Below, in pieces: positions 16,801 to 24,221 of a stretch of DNA of 64,000 nucleotides. This DNA comes from Cellulomonas sp. Root930. Its GTDB lineage: Bacteria > Actinomycetota > Actinomycetes > Actinomycetales > Cellulomonadaceae. A program made the position numbers and the translations under genes. Location: assembly GCA_001429255.1 (NCBI GenBank), contig LMJI01000002.1, positions 235,274-299,273 on the forward strand, in the 5' to 3' direction. The notes under the pieces were generated by a model. That model was not told the origin of the DNA and ran no database searches. It saw only the letters and a program-made list of their open reading frames with translations. Position 1 is the first letter of the stretch. Each line of letters opens with the position of its first letter.

Positions 16801-18432
16801 GTAGTGAGCGCTGCTGTTGGCGTCTGGGCGCGTGAAGTGGTTGACGGTGCTGCTCGTCGTCGGGGCATCTGTGATGTGCAGGACGATGCGGTCGACGGCG
16901 GTCCCGTTGCGGCCGGCGGTGAACGCCAGCGAGGGCGCGATGCGGGAGACCCGGTCGTACTCGTTCCCCGTCAGCGCCAGCGCGTCGACCCCCACCGGGG
17001 ACGCGGGCAGGTCGCCGCTCGTGGCGGGGCCGTCGACGCCCATGGTCTCCGGGTCGACCTCGACGTCGAGGGCACGAGCCACGCCAAGAGCCGCGGGTGT
17101 GGCTGCGTAGCACTCGGCGACCATCGCCATGTAGAGGTCCCAGTCCCAGGCGCCGTCGGGGCAGGACGTGTGGCCGGTCCCGAGGTCCGCTTCGCGGTGG
17201 CCGAGGATCGTCGTCCGGTCGGGTGTCAGGCCGTACTTGCGGCACAGGTGCGCGACGAGAGCCGCCGAGGTGCGGTACTCGACCTCGGTGGGTGGGGTGT
17301 AGGGGAAGGTGCTCACGCCACCGTCGCGCTGCGGGTAGCGCGCGCCACCCCGCTGCACCGCGACGTGCTCGATGCCGATGCTGCGGCGGTTGGCGCCCCG
17401 GGCGTGCCACGCGGTGTCCTGCTCGCGGACGAACTGCAGGATGTCGCCGTTCTGGTCGACCATGTAGTGCGCGCTCGTGTCGGCGTCCTCGCGCGTGAAC
17501 CAGCTGCCCAGGTGCGGCGACTGCGGCGCCCCGGTGATGTGGATGACGATCCGGTCGACGGCCTGTCCACGTCGGCCCTCGTTGTACGCCGGCGACGCCA
17601 TGACCCTGGTGACCCCCGGGTACTCCGCCGCGGTCAGCGCCCGCGGACGGTTGCCGAGAGCTGTTGCCTGCGGCGGCGTCAGAGCGTCGTCGAGCACCGG
17701 CTCCTCGATGCCCATGACCTCGGGGTCCAGCTCGAGCTGGCGTGACCATGGTGTGCCGAACCCCGCCTGTACGGCCGCCACAGGAGAGGGCGCGACGGCA
17801 GGGGTGTCCCCTGAGCGCTGCAGCGGGGGCAGCGGACCGAACCCGTCGTCGTACGGCACGTCCGGAGGCACCGGTGCGATTCTCGTCGTCGCGCCTGCCG
17901 GCTGCCCGGCGTCCGGAGGCTGCTCTGCACCCGGTCGCGCGGGGGCCGGGACCGCGTCACGCCGGGCACGGTCGCCTGCCCACCCGAGGACGGACGCGGA
18001 GCCGTTCGTGCCGTAGGCGGCGCGGTCGCGCACGGGGAACATCCGCACCCGACGCAGGGCGCGGTCGGTCAGCCCTGTCAGGGAGATGTAGGGACTGCGG
18101 GCGGTCGGCACGATGTCGACCCGCCAGTCGGCATCGGTCGGCGCAGTCGTCGTCGCGAGGCCGAAGTAGAGCCGGTCCGCCCGGACGAAGCGTGCCAGCA
18201 CGTCGGGTCGCAGCACGTAGACGGCCTCACCGCCGACGAGGGACAGCAGCCCGTGCTCCCGGCTCGAGTAGAAGGTCGAGGAGGTGCGGTTCTCCTTCGC
18301 CGTGAACAGCTCCGGATCGGTCGCGACGACCACCTCGGCCAGACGAGGCGGATCGTCGGTGCGGATGGTGAACGCGACCATGGGGTAGCGGTCGGTGACA
18401 TCGAGACGATGGGGACGCATCTGCGCAGCCAT
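13900..18432 (-). CDS. Giant protein with two PGRP-type amidase domains and a papain-like cysteine peptidase
   Basis: 1,510 residues from ATG 18432 (GGAGAGG upstream). Two N-acetylmuramoyl-L-alanine amidase (Amidase_2/PGRP) domains lie at about 275-445 and 500-660. Their predicted zinc ligands are His298/His412/Cys424 and His519/His628/Cys640. The two share long identical runs (DTAWHARGANRRSIGIEHVA), so one is a tandem copy of the other. A region at about 870-1075 resembles DUF3238 (AFIPSPLI...GDGRGFSY). A papain-like or AvrRpt2-type cysteine peptidase domain follows, with Cys1141 (QPTDVSCWAT), His1222 and Asp1242. The N-terminal 150 residues are an unrecognised beta-rich domain. There is no signal peptide, so the protein would need lysis or a special route to reach peptidoglycan. 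It is the first gene of the main overlapping operon. Confidence 0.9.
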   Translation of the reverse strand: MAAQMRPHRLDVTDRYPMVAFTIRTDDPPRLAEVVVATDPELFTAKENRTSSTFYSSREHGLLSLVGGEAVYVLRPDVLARFVRADRLYFGLATTTAPTDADWRVDIVPTARSPYISLTGLTDRALRRVRMFPVRDRAAYGTNGSASVLGWAGDRARRDAVPAPARPGAEQPPDAGQPAGATTRIAPVPPDVPYDDGFGPLPPLQRSGDTPAVAPSPVAAVQAGFGTPWSRQLELDPEVMGIEEPVLDDALTPPQATALGNRPRALTAAEYPGVTRVMASPAYNEGRRGQAVDRIVIHITGAPQSPHLGSWFTREDADTSAHYMVDQNGDILQFVREQDTAWHARGANRRSIGIEHVAVQRGGARYPQRDGGVSTFPYTPPTEVEYRTSAALVAHLCRKYGLTPDRTTILGHREADLGTGHTSCPDGAWDWDLYMAMVAECYAATPAALGVARALDVEVDPETMGVDGPATSGDLPASPVGVDALALTGNEYDRVSRIAPSLAFTAGRNGTAVDRIVLHITDAPTTSSTVNHFTRPDANSSAHYLVGQDGEVVQCVSEADTAWHARGANRRSIGIEHVAVKQGGATYGGTTFAAMPPTDIQYRESAALVVHLCQKYGLSPDRTTIVGHREADPATTHASCPDGAWSWDTFLQHLAAATRSPQPAAQALALPTRRRQRVDAVALDAATISVAPEQQRITAPQVETVPLLRRLVLERLLDSVPALASLVRAAAAARAAGLSVAIGVPAGGGLLHGGGLGNGVIFAPGDVMGVYGQAEVDAAFLSSIGDTVQVTVVNGGVDAFRGLSHAAGISGGDGLTGGAAALFDAQHQFQGLSVQVGVGAAVSPLELYTGVQSTVAGPAAPAAAALGVGDDTVEIRYRAFIPSPLIKGPNSDYDLGPLASGEDFSGDGRGFSYDQGTSRAAITATLALDGAGRISGLTTVSRHWGESKAYDSSYTYHVAGKPEWWVDKHAGLEPVRRATLAANDDNLSISLGASTLQRSILATVSESNVVSIKVAGALPLISPSPDIDADVCVYLKRGPDGGIQVMVVGDHDGFPCHELYINGQQIYTYDPVAAGNDPSSLFPPTDRVISTSWIDVPRSVLAGAHALGNGTGARARTLDAEDWSINWNDVFVVGQPTDVSCWATAAAMIDGWRRRQSVSVDAIAQFDALSTQNGLPPASAARFAEAIGFTVHPNACYTPDGFREILEADGPVWVAAKVPSLHAIAVTGMYRKDGQYFVRITDPWDRVVGTPGAPGPYATTHASGSRYILTYDDFAAEFEAAGDTPFAQLLHTGGTHGHTIDRGSGTTAGYAFSRGLDAAGAPPVDSGQAPRDSAVSIVRRVQEKNGRRYDLAQLSGFVEPSNALAGGAGMPALPGERVVLDDWPYIEGPSGRTQAGVGIDWRYRNGAVGEIVIEPLDGQVLDGWAAAVRADIAPEVSTAARSSVKVRVTTTFSRTGEEDQVAVTDVTLTGDGRQSTLHGANGTPELAAAARGGTDGARSPAAGQPQLVTA

Positions 18433-18669
18433 GCGATTACCTCTCCGTGAGTGCGGGAGCGCTCTGGCTCCGACAGCTGGTCGTGCGGCACGCAGCCTCG
18501 GCGGACTCGGCCTGCGAGAGATCGGTGAGGGCGAGGTCGTTGCACGGCCACGCCGGAGCGCTCGCGTTCGCATCGAGGTCCGCCCGTGGGCCGAGTCTCG
18601 GGCTCTGGAGCGGCGCTCGCCGTGCGAGCAGCTCCGTGACGTCGCGGCGAACGCGCGAAGGGCTCGTGG

Positions 18670-18942
18670 TCACAAACATGGCTGGTCGTCGTCAGGGCGT
18701 GATGGGGTGGGGCCTGTGTCCTCGGTGCGCACTCCGTCGACATCACTCTCGATCGGGCGTCCGATCTCCTCGGTCAGCCACCGCAGGACAGCAGCCGGAA
18801 GTCCGGTCAGGCCGGAGAACCGGTAGTGGTGTGCGGCGTCGCGGATGGTGCCCTCGAGCTTGCCGCTCGGCCGCAGGTCGATGCTCAGGATCGCGGCCAG
18901 GTGCTTCGCTGCAGTGAGCTTGTCATCCGATCCCTCAGTCAT
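18670..18942 (-). CDS. Small acidic hypothetical protein
   Basis: 90 residues from ATG 18942, with a strong GGAGGAG site six bases upstream, preferred over GTG 18966. The N-terminus is acidic (MTEGSDDKLT). The middle (HLAAILSIDLRPSGKLEGTI then RDAAHHYRFSGLTGLPAAVL) is helical with aromatic residues. The C-terminus is acidic and polar. It lies between the SARP gene (133 bp upstream) and the giant amidase gene (237 bp downstream), all on the minus strand. No family recognised. The 237 bp between this gene and 18432 holds no convincing gene; an 80-residue Arg/Ser-rich frame there has no ribosome-binding site. Confidence 0.65.
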   Translation of the reverse strand: MTEGSDDKLTAAKHLAAILSIDLRPSGKLEGTIRDAAHHYRFSGLTGLPAAVLRWLTEEIGRPIESDVDGVRTEDTGPTPSRPDDDQPCL

Positions 18943-19074
18943 CCGCGCCTCCTCCGGGTATGACACCGGTCTACCGTCGGCGTCTCACGAGAGGATTAAG
19001 AGCGGATCCGCCAGTGCTCCTAGCTCGACGCAGAGTTGAGTCAGTTCCGAGTCACGAGCCGCGCGCCCGCGTTG

Positions 19075-19869
19075 TCAGACGCTGGCGGGATTCGTCCGGA
19101 CCGCCTCGAACAAGGCGAGGGTGGCGACTTCTGGAACGGCGCCGAACTCGCGGTGGAGGATGTCGCGGCACAGCGCGAAGTGCCGGAGCGCCTGGGCTCG
19201 TTGGCCGTTCCGGACGTAGCAGCGCATGATCATCCGGTGCGCGTCCTCCCGGCACGGGTCGGCGTACACCAGGGCGAGCGCATGCTGGAGCGACTGCTCG
19301 TAGTCGCCGAGGGCGTAGCAGCGCTCCGCGAGGGTCGCCATGATCGACAGGTACCGGCCCCGGAGACGCTCCCGCTCCAGAAGGAACAGGATGTCGGATC
19401 CGGACGTCAGGTCACCGACATAAAGCTGGAGTGCCTCGTCGTACAGACGCACGGCGGTCTCGAAGTCGCCGTCTAGGGAGCAGCGGCTGCCCAACTCGCC
19501 CAGTCGATCAAATTCCATGGTGTCCACCGACAGGTCGCCACCGAGCGCGAGAAAGTAGCGACCCCCGTAATGGTGCACGGGTGACTTGCCGCCGAGCGCG
19601 TCGCACAACTGTTGCTTGAGCCAGTGGGCGAGGTTGTTCAGCGAGTTCCCAGCCTGATCGCCGTCCCTGTCGGGCCAGACCCCTTCCATGAGTTCCTCAC
19701 GGCGGACGCCGGCACTGCGATGTATCGCGAGGGCGCCGACCAGTTGCTCGACCTTGCCACCGGGCCGCAGTGATATAGGCGCCCCATGTTTGAGGATCTC
19801 GAAGCGTCCCAGAAGGCAGACCTGCACAGGCGAGGCCAGCGTTGACGTCGGCTGGTGCCCTGCCCCCAT
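19075..19869 (-). CDS. SARP-type (AfsR/DnrI/BTAD) transcriptional regulator
   Basis: 264 residues with the plan of Streptomyces antibiotic regulatory proteins. An OmpR-like winged helix lies at about 15-110 (VCLLGRFEILKHGAPISLRP; REELMEGVWPDRDGDQAGNS). A bacterial transcriptional activator domain made of TPR-like helices follows at about 115-255 (DGDFETAVRLYDEALQLYVG). These regulators usually activate clusters beside them by binding direct heptamer repeats near the -35 region. It is the first of the minus-strand genes leading into the amidase operon, so it is the likely activator of that operon. No NB-ARC or TPR extension is fused. The start is ATG 19869 with a weak GGTAGGTG site upstream. 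Confidence 0.88.
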   Translation of the reverse strand: MGAGHQPTSTLASPVQVCLLGRFEILKHGAPISLRPGGKVEQLVGALAIHRSAGVRREELMEGVWPDRDGDQAGNSLNNLAHWLKQQLCDALGGKSPVHHYGGRYFLALGGDLSVDTMEFDRLGELGSRCSLDGDFETAVRLYDEALQLYVGDLTSGSDILFLLERERLRGRYLSIMATLAERCYALGDYEQSLQHALALVYADPCREDAHRMIMRCYVRNGQRAQALRHFALCRDILHREFGAVPEVATLALFEAVRTNPASV

Positions 19870-20760
19870 ATGGATTCACCTACCGGTTTGACCGGCCCGT
19901 GTGACGCTGCTGCTCTTGCACCGGAGTGGCTTGCCGCGGCGAGATCTCTCGGTCGCGGAGCCGATCCGTGCCTCGAACGGAGGGCTGTGGGGGTGGCGCT
20001 GTGGAGAACCCCGTCCTCCGTATCGTCGTCTACAGGAACGGTGTACCAGCGACATGACGAGTGGTACAAGCGGCATGGATCCAGACAGAAGCCCTGGGGA
20101 TCGCCGTGGCGGATGAGGTCGGAGGCCCTGCTCCGACTTCTCACGGTCGCCGGGTCGATAGAGGCACCGTCGTCGAACGGACCGCAGCATCCGTGCTGCT
20201 GTTGCTCGCTACGCGACCATCTTGCGAACCAACTGAGACTCGTTTGCCCAACTGAGAACACCCACCCAGTCGAAATCTCGTGAGCGTGCCCACACGGTAG
20301 GACAGTCGCTCCTGACTCTTTCACGCGGGGGACGCGCTCCGAATCGGGGTGCCCAACTGCGACACTGCGAGAGTGTCGCCAGATCATTGCGGTCGCACCA
20401 TCAACAGCTGAGCGATGCGCGACTCCTGGTAGCGGACTGTGGATTGGCCCCGGTATGAGTTGGCTCCTTTGCACTCTTGGCCTCCACACGTGTCGATGCT
20501 CGGGTGATCGAGCTTCGCAGTCGGACTTGGACGGCCGAGGCGAAATCGGGAAGTCAAGATCGGTGGCACGCCCAGCGCCTGCTCAGCGGTCGGGCTGCCC
20601 TGAACACAGGGCTGTCGTCCTCGACCTAGCGAGAGACGCGCCGATGGGAGGAGACTTCACCTGGGCTAGTTCCACGCAGGGGGAGAACGGTCATGGTCAA
20701 GAACTTCTGGACGGACGGTGCGGCGCCCCGGGGCCGCGGCGTCCTCGTGATTATCGGTGA
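19870..20760. other. Long gene-free stretch upstream of the SARP gene
   Basis: About 890 bp lie between the divergent SARP gene and the 334-residue gene, with no supportable coding region: open frames on both strands lack codon bias, ribosome-binding sites or family resemblance. The 10-mer CCAACTGAGA occurs at 20229-20238 and 20248-20257, with a variant CCAACTGCGA at 20353-20362. These could be activator sites for the SARP protein or remnants of decayed DNA. Promoters for both neighbours must lie here but I cannot place them. Confidence 0.55.
20229..20257 (+). repeat. Two close direct repeats of CCAACTGAGA
   Basis: CCAACTGAGA occurs twice, starts 19 bp apart, with a one-mismatch third copy at 20353. 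Spaced direct repeats near a SARP gene are a known arrangement for SARP binding, although those repeats are normally about 11 bp apart at the -35 region. The function here is a guess. Confidence 0.4.
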
Positions 20761-21765
20761 ATGGTGAACGACGTATCGCTTTGGGCCACGTTCTCTGTCG
20801 CGGACCACTTGCGTCGGCGACCGTTCGTCGCCGATGTACTCCTGTACGACAGGCTGCTGGTACCGGTTCCCGACGGGGATGACGAGACAAGCCGATGGAT
20901 GCGCCTCAAGCGCAGGCCGGACCTTCAGAAGAGCCTGCTCGAGATACTCGGCGATCTCGGCGTCCCGATCTCATGGTCCGTAGCGCACCATGACCGCTGG
21001 GCAGAGCAATACCAGGGACAGGAAGCATCGGAGGTCGCCACAGCCGCCGTGCGCGATGACGTGGCCCGTGCCGTGGCGTTCGACGCTCAGAACATCGAGA
21101 ACGCCCGCCGTCACGCCCACGCGCCGAGCGCTCCGCCCGGCGACGCGATCAACCCCGACGATCCCGCATTCATGGTCACTCGCCTCGTGCTCGCGGACGA
21201 ATTCGGAAGTCGGAAGGATCGAGCGCTTCTGGCCAAGATCCCCCGGGTGGACGAGGTAGAGGCAGTTGCGGCTTATGGGTCATACCGGGACTTCAGTCGT
21301 GAGCGTGGTGACCTGTCCATCTCGGATGGGTTGCGGGGAGAGCCGGTATTCGCCTTCGAATGGTCGTTCTTCGTCCCCAGCAGCTCCACACGGACGGACC
21401 TCGACCTGCTACGGGAGGCTGTCGAACTCGCACACAGCGATGAGGTCATCGCCTGGCGGGCAGCCATTCAGCGCTGGCGGCGGGACACCATCCTTCTCGG
21501 CCGCGCGGATGCGTCAGCCCTCGCCGAAATGGAGGGCTTGATCGCAGACTATCGACTGGCCGCCAAACGGAAGGGCATCGAGACGCGGAGCCGATGGGGG
21601 CTCGCGGTAGCTGGCATCGCAGCCGGTGTGGCGGCGGCCTTCGTGCCGCCGATCGGCGTGGCCGCAGCCGTGTGTGGGGTCGGGGCCCTCATCCCAAACC
21701 AACCCATACCGAAGCGGCTGGAAGCCGCGGCCATGTTCCACGAGGCGCGCAAGCGCTTCGCTTGA
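20761..21765 (+). CDS. Hypothetical protein with C-terminal membrane hairpin
   Basis: 334 residues. The N-terminal part (WATFSVADHLRRRPFVADVL, YDRLLVPVPDGDD) is a soluble alpha/beta-looking domain. The middle is helical and charged. Residues about 280-315 form one or two hydrophobic segments (WGLAVAGIAAGVAAAFVPPI, then GVAAAVCGVGALIP), so the C-terminus may sit in the membrane. The start ATG 20761 has no good ribosome-binding site. The gene lies on the plus strand between the SARP region and the right direct repeat. I do not recognise the family. A single-gene cargo of an accessory region, perhaps defence-related, is possible but unsupported by any motif. Confidence 0.7.
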   Translation: MVNDVSLWATFSVADHLRRRPFVADVLLYDRLLVPVPDGDDETSRWMRLKRRPDLQKSLLEILGDLGVPISWSVAHHDRWAEQYQGQEASEVATAAVRDDVARAVAFDAQNIENARRHAHAPSAPPGDAINPDDPAFMVTRLVLADEFGSRKDRALLAKIPRVDEVEAVAAYGSYRDFSRERGDLSISDGLRGEPVFAFEWSFFVPSSSTRTDLDLLREAVELAHSDEVIAWRAAIQRWRRDTILLGRADASALAEMEGLIADYRLAAKRKGIETRSRWGLAVAGIAAGVAAAFVPPIGVAAAVCGVGALIPNQPIPKRLEAAAMFHEARKRFA

Positions 21766-22697
21766 AATCCCTCGACGTGGCCTGCTGTCGCCGACGCCGA
21801 GACACCTCTCCCCGGTGATGGCTGGGGTAAAGCGGGATGAATCACGCGCCTGGTCGTTGCGGTCCGGCCTGTACCTAGGCGAACGGTCGGTCGACACCGT
21901 GCGGGCAGCAACACGATCGACGCTTGTCGTGGCTGCACTCCCGGCTACCACCGCGGCCCGACCTGCGTTCGTGCATGCTGGTTCCCTGTTGATTCACCGA
22001 CGTGCGTAGCATGCGGGAAGCCGATGCACGGAGCATCTACGAGCCCTGGCTGGCGGATCGCGCCCCCACTACTTGCACCATCACTCGGCCCGTCCCCCGA
22101 GCAGAACAAGACGGGAATCGTCGGAGACATCTAGTCCGCGCATCAGACGATCGGTGCAATGACACGGGCCTATGCTGGAACGCGACGGCGCTCCGGTCTA
22201 GTCGTGACACCAGCGCCCCCGATGGCGGGACCGGATCACTACTCCGGGATTTCGTGCAGTCTCCCTCGGCGATCGAAATTGGTCGGCTGAGAGGCTTTTT
22301 GGAGGCCGCAAAGAGGCGCTTCAGAGCAGTGTTGACCCTGTCAACGAACGAGCCCGAATCTCCAAGAATCGGTCGACGCGGTCCAGAGCAAACCTGCAGG
22401 TGGCAGCGCCGGACCAACGGTTTCCGACGGCTCCTAACGCTTTCGATTCCCGACACCTCCACCATCAAGGCCTCGCGGACCTGCGTAAGTGCGAGGCGAG
22501 CGGCGCTATGGCGCTGTCCGTGTACCCTGCACACCGTAGGCCCCGACCTGCCCGGTGTCCGCGGAATCGGGCGCGCAACATGTCGCGCACTGTCACGCCG
22601 AGCCGGGAGCCAAGCGATCCCTTTCCTCAGGGAGCTAGTGAGGAGTCATAGACCCTGACGATGGCGTTGTCACACCGGACAGCCAGATACTCTCAAA
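21766..22697. other. Gene-free stretch at the right edge of the island
   Basis: About 930 bp without a supportable gene. It contains the right direct repeat (22215-22452). An open frame of 218 codons on the plus strand (22002-22658) has atypical amino acid composition, no ribosome-binding site and crosses the repeat, so I do not call it a gene. The repeat ends about 245 bp before the methyltransferase gene that begins the next, more ordinary region. Confidence 0.55.
22215..22452 (+). repeat. Right copy of a diverged 238-nt direct repeat (partner at 1605-1842)
   Basis: This block matches 1605-1842 in direct orientation, with a constant offset of 20,610 bp at both ends. The palindrome GTTGAC-CCT-GTCAAC at 22331-22345 is conserved as in the left copy. 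The 3' end reads TTCGATTCCCGACACCTCC, which looks like the 3' end of a tRNA or tmRNA, but no cloverleaf or tmRNA body precedes it. See the left copy for interpretation. Confidence 0.75.
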
Positions 22698-23339
22698 GTG
22701 GGCGATTGCTGCGGTCGAGACGACTATCAGGCCACGTTCACCGACCGGTTCGCGCGCCAGATGGCGCGGCGGTTCCGCACGCGCGGCCTGACCCGCGTCG
22801 AGGAGCGGCTGGTCGGGTTTCTCACCGAGCGCGGCATCGACGGCGCCACGGTCCTGGAGATCGGTGGGGGCGTCGGTGGGATCCAGATCGAGCTCCTCCG
22901 CCGTGGAGCGGCTTCGGCGACGAACCTGGAGATCTCGACGAACTACGAAGACGAGGCTCGACTGCTGCTCGAGCATTCCGGATTGACCGGACGAGTGAGC
23001 CGGCGGTTCCTCGACATCGCGGCGGCGCCAGACGACGTCGAGCCGGCCGACCTGGTCGTGCTGCACCGCGTGGTGTGCTGTTACCCGGATTACGAACGGC
23101 TGCTCGCGGCGGCAGGTAGCCATACCCGGCGGTTGTTGGTCCTTTCCCACCCGCCGCGCAACGGGATGACTCGTGTGGCGCTGTGGGGTGAGAACGCGTT
23201 GCGACGACTGAGGCGCAACGACTTCCGCGCCTTCGTGCATTCGCCCCCGGCCATGGTGGACGTCCTGACAGCCCAGGGGCTGACCCCTCGCTACCGTCAT
23301 CACGGTCTGGCCCGGGATGTGGTCGGGTTCGAGCGATGA
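22698..23339 (+). CDS. Class I SAM-dependent methyltransferase
   Basis: 213 residues. Motif I is VLEIGGGVGGIQIELLRRG (about 52-70), followed by a NLEIS acidic loop and a DLVVLHRVVCCYPDYERLL segment typical of small-molecule methyltransferases of the magnesium-protoporphyrin methyltransferase type. The C-terminus has RHHGLARDVVGFER. The proposed start is GTG 22698; no ribosome-binding site precedes it, so it may be leaderless or start elsewhere. The substrate cannot be told from the sequence. It is convergent with the next gene, 100 bp away. It is the first gene with ordinary high-GC codon use to the right of the direct repeat. Confidence 0.8.
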   Translation: MGDCCGRDDYQATFTDRFARQMARRFRTRGLTRVEERLVGFLTERGIDGATVLEIGGGVGGIQIELLRRGAASATNLEISTNYEDEARLLLEHSGLTGRVSRRFLDIAAAPDDVEPADLVVLHRVVCCYPDYERLLAAAGSHTRRLLVLSHPPRNGMTRVALWGENALRRLRRNDFRAFVHSPPAMVDVLTAQGLTPRYRHHGLARDVVGFER

Positions 23340-23439
23340 TCGGGAGGTCGAGTGTTCGCTGGAGCCGCGCTCGGGGCAAACGCGGTGCCAGTCCGGCGGC
23401 GGCAGCCGAGAGCGGCGAGTGCGAACGCACGGCAGGTGC

Positions 23440-24219
23440 TCACGGCTCGGCCGGAAGCGCGATCGCCTCAAGAGCGGAGCCGTTCTCGATCAACGTGCTC
23501 AGCGTCTCGGTGAACCGTGCCGCCGGTGCCCCGTCGATCACCGCGTGATCGAAGCTCAACGTGAGCGGCAGCATCGGCCGAACGACCACGACCCCGTCGC
23601 GCACGACGGCGCGGTCCGCGATACGGCCCACCGTCGCGATGACTGTCAGAGGTGCGAGCGGAATGGCCCACCCCCACCCGCCGGCGAACATCCCGATCGA
23701 CGTCACTCCCACCGCGGGGCCAAACGTCGCGGCGATGTCGGGTCTGGTGGCGGCGACCCGGATGGCGCTCCGCCGAAGGGGACCCGGTAGCCGCAACAAC
23801 GCTCCGGTCAGCCCGCTCGGGCGGTGCTGCTCGCCCGGTCCGAACTTCGCGCGCTGCAGGGCCCGCGAGATCGCCGCGCAGGACTGCTGGTCGGCGTCGG
23901 CCACGGTCACGGCGTCGAGGACGGTGCGTCCGTGCCAGTTCCGCTCCACGGTCGCGCCGATATCGACGCGGTCGAAGGAGACGATCGCGTTGCCGGCCTT
24001 GCGGGCGTTCACCTCGGGGTGCATCGCGACTGCCCGTGCGACGCTCGCGATGACGAAGGCTGTCCACGACACGCGAGGCTCGGATGCGTCGATGAGTGCC
24101 GCGGGGGCGGTCACGTCGAGCTCGAGCAGGGCGTGGACCTGGAATCGCCGGCTCGCGCCCGCCAGCCTGTCCAGGATCGGCTGGCGGTCCCGGGGCACAG
24201 CCCGCACGACATAGGCCAT
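23440..24219 (-). CDS. Stand-alone 2-oxoacid dehydrogenase E2-type acyltransferase domain
   Basis: 259 residues matching only the catalytic domain of dihydrolipoamide acyltransferases. The active-site motif HxxxDG is present as SFDHAVIDGAPAARF (His225, Asp229). An RRFQVHALLELDVTAPAALI strand pair near the N-terminus resembles the domain's first strands. There is no lipoyl domain and no peripheral-subunit-binding domain. Such single-domain proteins cannot act in the classical swinging-arm cycle alone, so this one may acylate another substrate. It starts two bases after the carboxylesterase stop, so the two are probably one operon. The true bkdC-type E2 of this window is at 49015-50424. Confidence 0.82.
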   Translation of the reverse strand: MAYVVRAVPRDRQPILDRLAGASRRFQVHALLELDVTAPAALIDASEPRVSWTAFVIASVARAVAMHPEVNARKAGNAIVSFDRVDIGATVERNWHGRTVLDAVTVADADQQSCAAISRALQRAKFGPGEQHRPSGLTGALLRLPGPLRRSAIRVAATRPDIAATFGPAVGVTSIGMFAGGWGWAIPLAPLTVIATVGRIADRAVVRDGVVVVRPMLPLTLSFDHAVIDGAPAARFTETLSTLIENGSALEAIALPAEP

Positions 24220-24221
24220 GG

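Noticed and set aside
2004..18432. Island operon as an extracellular contractile injection system or prophage
   Set aside because: No sheath, tube, baseplate, spike, AAA+ ATPase of the eCIS type, capsid, terminase or integrase was found. Only the lysis-like enzymes and repeated subunits are reminiscent.
18437..18679. 80-codon minus-strand frame between the acidic protein and the amidase gene
   Set aside because: No ribosome-binding site, Arg/Ser-rich composition, and overlap with the neighbouring gene's end.
22430..22464. 3' end of a tRNA or tmRNA in the right repeat (TTCGATTCCCG...CTCCACC)
   Set aside because: No matching acceptor stem, cloverleaf or tmRNA body lies upstream, and the left copy diverges after TTCGATTCCCG. 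It may still be a relic of an attachment site.
22002..22658. 218-codon plus-strand frame across the right repeat
   Set aside because: No ribosome-binding site, no family resemblance, poor codon bias, and it runs through the noncoding repeat.
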